A stretch of 64,000 nt of DNA from Caballeronia peredens. Its GTDB lineage: Bacteria > Pseudomonadota > Gammaproteobacteria > Burkholderiales > Burkholderiaceae. Under the pieces are notes generated by a model. That model was not told the origin of the DNA. It ran no database searches and saw only the letters and a program-made list of their open reading frames with translations. The stretch covers positions 124,001-188,000 of the forward strand of contig FCOH02000002.1 of the NCBI GenBank assembly GCA_001544595.2. Reading direction: 5' to 3'. Made by a program: the position numbers and the translations under genes. This document shows positions 59,267 through 64,000 of this stretch, one piece after another; positions within the stretch are counted from its first letter, which is position 1; each line of letters starts with the position of its first letter.

Positions 59267-59844
59267 TGAGAAACTCCGGACTGGTTGTGACGGGCCATGC
59301 GATCGGCCAACGAACTGCGGACGGGGGTAATGGGTGCTGCCGCGGACGCGATGGGTGCGCCGTATGAATCGATGAACGCGATCGCCTCGTCGACGCTCAT
59401 ACTGGTTTTCATCAGAGACGAGAGAGCGATGTGCCCGGACTTTTGTGCGTGCTCGAAGATGCGCTTGCACCTGGCACGCTCTTCCGCGGCCACGGCCCGA
59501 ATCGCAGGATCCGGTGAGCACATTGGCGACTCGTCGGAGCCGTCGGAGCCGTTACTCACTTGGAGGCCCATAGCGGATGCAAACGGCATATTCGGCCGGA
59601 TGGCGTTGATTCGGCCAGGTGTGGCGTCGCCGCGCGCCTGCGGTTTCGCAACGACTGGAGGCACTGCGGCGACTGCGGTTTCAGTGCGCTTGGGCGGAAC
59701 GATAGGAGCAGCGGCTTCATTCAACCGCTTTTTCGGCTGAGTAGCGAACGACGGCTCTACTCTGGGCACCGCTGGAGCTGCCTCCAGGCCAAGGAACCGC
59801 GCGAAGAAAGACACGGGGAAGGGTTTCACTGCGCAGCGCCTCAT
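59263..59844 (-). CDS. Phage protein with capsid-protease-tail-like C-terminal domain
   Basis: This 193-residue protein has a Pro/Ala-rich, low-complexity first half and a C-terminal helical domain AEERARCKRIFEHAQKSGHI ... MSVDEAIAFIDSYG ... SLADRMARHNQ. This resembles the short domain often appended to phage prohead proteases or scaffold proteins (AxARIxxIL...A.HLAFxTxMSxDEAIAxL). The protease domain itself is absent, so it may be a truncated or recombined protein. It is coupled to the next gene by a GTGA overlap. The exact start is uncertain. Confidence 0.5.
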   Translation of the reverse strand: MRRCAVKPFPVSFFARFLGLEAAPAVPRVEPSFATQPKKRLNEAAAPIVPPKRTETAVAAVPPVVAKPQARGDATPGRINAIRPNMPFASAMGLQVSNGSDGSDESPMCSPDPAIRAVAAEERARCKRIFEHAQKSGHIALSSLMKTSMSVDEAIAFIDSYGAPIASAAAPITPVRSSLADRMARHNQSGVSQ

Positions 59845-59926
59845 CGAAGAGATGGCGGACAGGCCGCCGACATCTCAATGGTCCAGCGCAAGGAGGGCAA
59901 AGCAAGGAGTAGGGCCGCCAGCGAAA

Positions 59927-59958
59927 GAAAAAGCGGCGAAGCCCGAAAGCCTCGCCGC
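59927..59958 (-). terminator. Rho-independent terminator after the replication module
   Basis: On the minus strand a 7-bp stem (GCGGCGA / TCGCCGC) with a semi-paired inner part is followed by TTTTT. It lies 52 bases after the stop of the last replication-module gene, separating that operon from the tail operon. Confidence 0.8.
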
Positions 59959-60009
59959 CATTGACATTGATGGATAGTGAACGCGGCTACTGACGCGGCA
60001 AAACTACGG

Positions 60010-60552
60010 TCAAGGTTTTTGCTCTTTTTGCGCTGTGTCAGATACGTATGCCGGCGTCCAGCTGCTGAGCGTATGCCGCTTGATCGTGTCGACGCTCCAA
60101 CTCTGGCCGAAAGCTAGGTTGAGGTGCGGCTGCACTTCCTTCGCTGCCCACATAATCGAAGGAAATGCGCCGTGCGTGTCGAAGTAGGGCGTCGCGGCGA
60201 TGTTTGCCAGCCGCTTTGCTTCCTCGATCACCTCGGGGCTGCCGGAGGTGTATTTCACCTTCTCCGGCCCAAGATCGGCGGGGCGCAGCACGATGTCGAC
60301 TCCATGCAGCTTGAGCCAAGCATTGAAGGCGTCGAGTGCGATGACTCCGACGGCGATCGCGCCGAGGAGACTGCCCGTCTCACCGGGGCGGAAAGGCCGC
60401 CTACTATCCGGATGCACCGCGCGCAGCTCGCCATCAGCAAGAGCGCGGCATATCTCATCGCTCCACTGCCGCGCAAGGCGCGCCTGCCGATCGCTGAGCT
60501 TCGGTTCGATACGTCGCGCCATCGCAGCCGCGTATGCACGATGCTCATTCAT
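60010..60552 (-). CDS. Hypothetical protein of the replication module
   Basis: This 180-residue protein starts MNEHRAYAAAMARRIEPKLS and contains RQARLARQWSDEICRALADG and ALDAFNAWLKLHGVDIVLRP; it is largely helical. I do not recognise a domain. ATG 60552 overlaps the upstream stop by 8 bases. It is the last gene before the terminator at 59958. Confidence 0.6.
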   Translation of the reverse strand: MNEHRAYAAAMARRIEPKLSDRQARLARQWSDEICRALADGELRAVHPDSRRPFRPGETGSLLGAIAVGVIALDAFNAWLKLHGVDIVLRPADLGPEKVKYTSGSPEVIEEAKRLANIAATPYFDTHGAFPSIMWAAKEVQPHLNLAFGQSWSVDTIKRHTLSSWTPAYVSDTAQKEQKP

Positions 60553-61000
60553 CGTCGCCTCCAGCCCATTCGTCGAACGAGCACCCGAATGCTCGACGAA
60601 ACACTTGATCAACTCCCGTCGCCGCTTCCGGGCTGCACATTTCCTCGATCATCACGAAGCCGACGCACCAGTACAGAGGCGCGCAGGGCATGTCGTTGCC
60701 GTCGTCACGGCGCCGCATCGCCGACCATTCAAGCGATTCGGCCCACACCAAGTGGAGCATCGAGTCTTTCCCCGGCCGTACATCGCGCGCGTCAGCCGGG
60801 TTAGCGCCGATCAGCATAAGCCGCTGCTCGCGCGTCGTGCAGGCATCGATTTCGCTGAACTTTCCCAACAGGCGTTCGCCAATCAGCGAAAGTCGATGCC
60901 TTCTGTTCGTCCTGTCATCAGCGATGATGCGCAGCGCGTCGCGACGGCTTCGGGCGATCAGGTTGCCGAATCTACGGAATTCCTGTTCAGCGAGGTTCAT
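60545..61000 (-). CDS. Hypothetical protein of the replication module
   Basis: This 151-residue protein (MNLAEQEFRRFGNLIARSRR...) has Arg-rich helices RRDALRIIADDRTNRRHRL and a C-terminal FGCSFDEWAGGDDE. No domain is recognised. It overlaps its upstream neighbour by 4 bases (ATGA) and its downstream neighbour by 8, so all are translated as a unit. Confidence 0.6.
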   Translation of the reverse strand: MNLAEQEFRRFGNLIARSRRDALRIIADDRTNRRHRLSLIGERLLGKFSEIDACTTREQRLMLIGANPADARDVRPGKDSMLHLVWAESLEWSAMRRRDDGNDMPCAPLYWCVGFVMIEEMCSPEAATGVDQVFRRAFGCSFDEWAGGDDE

Positions 61001-61506
61001 CGTTGCCTCCCCGTAGCAGCCGCCGCGCGCGCCTTGTCGAGCCGCGCGCGGAAGTAATGGAGGTCCGGGCGGAGCGTACTGATCGGCTGACGCTCGATCG
61101 CCTCGATCACGATGTCGTAGTGGTCATCGCGCCATCCCTCCAGCCGCGCCAGCTCCTCGACGACTTCGAACAGATCACGCTGCCATTGCTTCAGGGTATC
61201 GGCATTGAGATACGGGCCCCACGGCAAGTAGGGCGCACCCGATTCAGGATCGATCGCAGCGCCCATGCAATTGTCCCGAACATCGTCGCATCCAATTTTC
61301 CCCTCGGAGAGTTTGCTAATGCTAATCCTGCTAATTTTGCTAACGTTTGAAGATGCGCGCTCGGCGTGAAGGTCATTTGCTAACGCTAATCTTGCTAATT
61401 TTGCTAAAGGTTTGGGCTGGCTAGCCGTTTCGTTAGCAGAATTAGCGGAATTAGCATTAGCAACTTCGCCAGAGCGTTTTCTGTGAATGAGGCTTCGAAA
61501 GGTCAC
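60997..61506 (-). CDS. Replication-module protein containing repeated NSAN/LAKLA segments
   Basis: This 169-residue protein starts MTFRSLIHRKRSGEVANANS and its first 70 residues are made of translated repeats: ANSANSANE, LAKLARLALAN and NVSKISRISISKL, all encoded by the TTAGC-type DNA repeat in different frames or orientations. The C-terminal part (YLNADTLKQWQRDLFEVVEE...DDHYDIVIEAIERQPISTL) looks like a folded helical domain. Similar low-complexity starts (TPATPATVATV-type) are common in phage proteins next to DUF3987 helicases. ATGA overlaps occur at both ends. Confidence 0.65.
   Translation of the reverse strand: MTFRSLIHRKRSGEVANANSANSANETASQPKPLAKLARLALANDLHAERASSNVSKISRISISKLSEGKIGCDDVRDNCMGAAIDPESGAPYLPWGPYLNADTLKQWQRDLFEVVEELARLEGWRDDHYDIVIEAIERQPISTLRPDLHYFRARLDKARAAAATGRQR
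61313..61464. repeat. Cluster of TTAGC-type repeats inside the replication module
   Basis: Three related units of about 34 bases lie here: 61313-61347 (identical to 54344-54378), 61377-61412 (a few changes) and 61431-61464 in inverted orientation. Each contains three to four GCTAA/TTAGC motifs spaced 6-9 bases apart. The arrangement resembles iterons or a replication-origin or partition site, though it is also protein-coding. Confidence 0.8.
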
Positions 61507-63125
61507 TTCTCACCTCCGTTGTCGAGCAACTTCGGATTAACGACGACCACAGATCGGCGACCTATCTTGTCAATCCGGACACGCTCCATCTCTTCCAGAC
61601 TCCGCAGAGCGAAGGACATGGGATCTGCTTTACGAATCGGACCGAACTGCAGCACGCGGCTTTTGTCGACCGTCTCAACCTTCTCGGAACGACAGTATTC
61701 AATCAACCAAGCGTCGAGCTTCGCAGCATCGGCAAGGTCATTCGGAACGGACACTTCGGCGAAGAACCGCTTCGACTCGCTGAGGTGCCAAGCCACGATG
61801 CTGCCAGCGTCATCGATCGCGTCGGCCCCGATCGGCCCGGTGGCTCCGGAGAACACATGGAAGAGGGCCGCTAAACGGGCGACGTTATCTGCGGACTTGG
61901 ACGCCACATCGCGAACGTCACTCAGCTCCCCACCAGCGCGAAGCTGAGCCTCGACAGTATCGTGAAAGGCAATCCAGGCGCCCTTTGCGTCCGGTGACAA
62001 GGTGAGCATCAGCGGGATGAGGCAGCCAGAATCATCGAGCGGGATCGGCTTTTTCAGGATCTCTGTGACGCGTGCGTTGAAGGCGGACATGTGGGGCCAA
62101 TGATCAGGAGCCTCTACGTAAGGTCTAAATCCCTGAGTCGACCGCGGCCAAGCGATAAGGAAGCGAGCGAGAAAGCCTGTTCCGCGGGCGAGCGTGCCAG
62201 CCTTGTCCATGAACGACCGGATCGTTGCCTCCTGAACCTGCAGGGCGACCGTGAGGCGTGCTCCCTTCACTGAGAACGAGTCGGAAGTGCGGCGGTCGAT
62301 AGTAAGCGTCGATCCATCCCACAGTTGATTCAGCGTGGCGAGGTTGCGCATCACGGAATCTGAACCCATGCCGTGGCTTCCGAACACAATGCCGGCCTCA
62401 GCAGAGACGACGCCAGCAGATGGCCACTTGTGTGCCAGGCTGTGGGACAAAGATTCGGGTGTCACGTCTGCATAAATCATCCGAGGGACCTTCGGCGCCA
62501 CCGGTTTCGCGTGTTCAAGCTCACGCAGATCCGTTTCCAGGCCGATGGTGGGTTTCCGTGCCTTCGTGTCGGACTTGATCTTGTCTTTGATGCCCGCGCG
62601 TTTGGCCTCCCACGCCTCCAAATCGGCCTGATAATCCTTCACAAGCGGCTTTGCTTCTTCGGCTTGATCTGCCTCATAGTCGCGGATCGCCTTCATAAAG
62701 AAGCTGTCGGCCGTCGATTTGCGCTCTCCACTGTCCGCGATCGTCGCCATGAACAATCCGACGGGGCCTGTGAGCTTCTCAGCACGCTTTACGTCGACGT
62801 GGGCTTGCACGGCCAAGCTGAGCGCAGAAAGTGCAGCAGATGCCACGAGTGGCACTGGGGCCTGCACGAAAGCGCCAACTTCCTCGACAGCAGCCCTCAC
62901 GCTCGGCGGGAGACTGTCCAGTGGATATTCTTCGGCAACATGCCCATTCGAGAACGCTTGGGGATCGCCCCATGATGACGCTCCGTTCTGCGCTTTCTTG
63001 CTCTGCGGGGCGCGCTGCTCGAAGTCCGAGATAGCCTTGACCACGGCAGCCGGACGATGCGGAATGTCGAGGCGTGCGTCCGAGAACACGCGCTCACCGT
63101 CGAAGCTTTGAAGGAATTTGCTCAC
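61503..63125 (-). CDS. DUF3987/YfjI-family replication protein
   Basis: This 540-residue protein starts at GTG 63125 (VSKFLQSFDGERVFSDARLD), whose GTGA overlaps the upstream stop. It shows the DUF3987 pattern: LPPSVRAAVEEVGAFVQAPV, a phosphate-binding-like SGERKST (residues 132-138), a charged coiled segment, PRMIYADVTPESLSHSL, SAEAGIVFGSHGM and ARGTGFLARFLIAWP. These proteins are thought to be primase/helicase-like replication factors in phages and plasmids. Next to an iteron-like repeat it may be the replication initiator or loader of this element. Confidence 0.82.
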   Translation of the reverse strand: MSKFLQSFDGERVFSDARLDIPHRPAAVVKAISDFEQRAPQSKKAQNGASSWGDPQAFSNGHVAEEYPLDSLPPSVRAAVEEVGAFVQAPVPLVASAALSALSLAVQAHVDVKRAEKLTGPVGLFMATIADSGERKSTADSFFMKAIRDYEADQAEEAKPLVKDYQADLEAWEAKRAGIKDKIKSDTKARKPTIGLETDLRELEHAKPVAPKVPRMIYADVTPESLSHSLAHKWPSAGVVSAEAGIVFGSHGMGSDSVMRNLATLNQLWDGSTLTIDRRTSDSFSVKGARLTVALQVQEATIRSFMDKAGTLARGTGFLARFLIAWPRSTQGFRPYVEAPDHWPHMSAFNARVTEILKKPIPLDDSGCLIPLMLTLSPDAKGAWIAFHDTVEAQLRAGGELSDVRDVASKSADNVARLAALFHVFSGATGPIGADAIDDAGSIVAWHLSESKRFFAEVSVPNDLADAAKLDAWLIEYCRSEKVETVDKSRVLQFGPIRKADPMSFALRSLEEMERVRIDKIGRRSVVVVNPKLLDNGGEK

Positions 63126-63313
63126 AGCCGGCCCTCCTTCAGTTCTCGAGCCAACCAGATTTTCGCCGCAGCCACAATGTTCTCCGTTACCCAATCACCG
63201 TGCTCCTTCCACTGAAATTCGCCCATCTGCGTGCGGCATCGGGAGATTTCACGCTGAATCATCTGTTCGCCAAGCGCCTTCGCAAGCTCGACGCGTTCCT
63301 CGTAGGTGTTCAT
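63122..63313 (-). CDS. Hypothetical small phage protein
   Basis: This 63-residue helical protein starts MNTYEERVELAKALGEQMIQ and ends LARELKEGRL. It has 4-base overlaps on both sides (GTGA with the DUF3987 gene, ATGA with the previous gene). Function is unknown. Confidence 0.6.
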   Translation of the reverse strand: MNTYEERVELAKALGEQMIQREISRCRTQMGEFQWKEHGDWVTENIVAAAKIWLARELKEGRL

Positions 63314-63591
63314 TCGACGCTCCCGGAGACTATGACGCGCGTGTCTGCCTCGGCGTCGGCGCCGATCAAAATTCCGTGTAGCTCGCCGATCTGGATCCGC
63401 AGGGCGTTGCAGACGCTGAGCGTCGACTCATCGCTCTTGGATTTAGCCAGAGCGGTCAAGGTCTTCTGCAGATCTCCGAGAATGAAAGCCTGTTCGCTCG
63501 CGGCTTCGATCAGTCCGACGAGTGTTTTCCGGGCGGACAAGGCGTTTTCCACGGACGGGGACCAAGTGGGCCGTTTGTTGGCTTCGTTCAT
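63310..63591 (-). CDS. Hypothetical small phage protein
   Basis: This 93-residue protein starts MNEANKRPTWSPSVENALSA and contains helices KTLVGLIEAASEQAFILGDL and TLSVCNALRIQIGELHGIL. No family is recognised. ATG 63591 overlaps the previous stop by 4 bases, which decides this start over an in-frame ATG 45 bases upstream. Confidence 0.6.
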   Translation of the reverse strand: MNEANKRPTWSPSVENALSARKTLVGLIEAASEQAFILGDLQKTLTALAKSKSDESTLSVCNALRIQIGELHGILIGADAEADTRVIVSGSVE

Positions 63592-63926
63592 GCGCCCCCC
63601 GTCGGATTGACTCCCGCGCGAGCGAGTGCGTTGCAAAATGCCTCCGCGCCTCCGATGCAGTCCATTGCGATGATGGACAGATCAACCGCGCGCTCGGAAT
63701 TCCGGTCCGTCGATAACAACGTTTCCAGCACGTCACCCTGGGTGAATCCGCCAGCGCGGGCGGCGGACAGCAGAGCATCAATCGTCGACTGCGCACGCTG
63801 GCGCGCGACTTCAGCGAACTGCCCATCGTTGCTATGCAGTGTGTTAGCGGCCATTAACAAAACGCCCGCTCCATTGATGAAGGTTTCGCCGTCGATGACC
63901 TTGAACAGTTTCGGATGGAAATTCAT
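63588..63926 (-). CDS. Hypothetical phage protein
   Basis: This 112-residue protein starts MNFHPKLFKVIDGETFINGA and has helices TLHSNDGQFAEVARQRAQST and SIIAMDCIGGAEAFCNALAR. Its first part resembles short DUF3077-like regulators (LFxVxxGxxxxxAL..A..L) in layout, but I do not claim membership. GGAGG lies 7 bases before the ATG, and the ATG overlaps the preceding gene's stop by 4 bases. Confidence 0.6.
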   Translation of the reverse strand: MNFHPKLFKVIDGETFINGAGVLLMAANTLHSNDGQFAEVARQRAQSTIDALLSAARAGGFTQGDVLETLLSTDRNSERAVDLSIIAMDCIGGAEAFCNALARAGVNPTGGA

Positions 63927-64000
63927 GCACCCTCCTGTGAGGACTGCTTACCGGTCTGAACCCGCCGAGAAACGCTTTTGGCGCGTGCCTCGACACGCAT
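63923..64000 (-). CDS. C-terminal end of a phage gene cut by the window edge
   Basis: An open frame enters from the right edge and ends at a TGA that overlaps the next start (ATGA). The visible residues MRVEARAKSVSRRVQTGKQS and SQEGA are basic. The overlap pattern supports it as the preceding gene of the same coupled operon; whether the first visible Met is the start cannot be told. Confidence 0.5.
   Translation of the reverse strand: MRVEARAKSVSRRVQTGKQSSQEGA

Overview
The window is high-GC DNA from a Burkholderiaceae chromosome, most likely the Paraburkholderia/Caballeronia group. I judge this from the gene families, codon use and local gene orders (hemC-hemDX-hemY with ppc, trxB/ftsK/lolA/rarA/serS, minCDE). 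No database search was possible, so the genus is an inference.

Layout. Positions 1-46065 are chromosomal backbone. In order they hold: a lipoprotein fragment, apbC (Mrp), an SOD-like lipoprotein, dcd, an Orn/Lys/Arg decarboxylase, a glutathione transferase, a bestrophin-like channel, argH, an XRE regulator divergent from a methyltransferase, and ppc divergent from the haem operon hemC-hemDX-hemY. Then come an SGNH hydrolase, a rhodanese, a PCMT-family methyltransferase, a TRIC-type channel, an Smr protein, trxB divergent from ftsK-lolA, and an accessory block (fimbrial-like protein, LysR regulator, agmatinase-family ureohydrolase, NCS1 permease). These are followed by rarA, serS, tRNA-Ser(CGA), map, a GNAT, minCDE, small envelope proteins, a CLC channel, OpgC, an MHS-family transporter and small exported proteins.

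Positions 46066-50004 form an accessory island. Two paralogous polymorphic-toxin-like proteins share nearly the same N-terminal and middle regions but end in unrelated C-terminal domains. Each is followed within 1-2 nt by a different small gene, the expected arrangement for a cognate immunity protein. The two cassettes bracket the frameshifted remains of a P4-type integrase. This is the most interesting locus in the window.

From about 50357 to the right edge lies an integrated phage-like element. Its left boundary looks like the displaced 3' end of a tRNA gene followed by that gene's terminator. Inside are small accessory genes, a tyrosine integrase, a tail segment (minor tail protein, tape measure with a lysozyme-like domain, tail assembly protein, coiled-coil protein) and a translationally coupled replication module around a DUF3987/YfjI-type protein. 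No portal, capsid or large terminase is visible in the part shown, so it may be a mosaic or degraded prophage or a satellite, or the head genes may lie beyond the window. A 35-bp repeat of TTAGC units occurs near the integrase and in several forms inside the replication module, where it could mark an origin or a recombination point.
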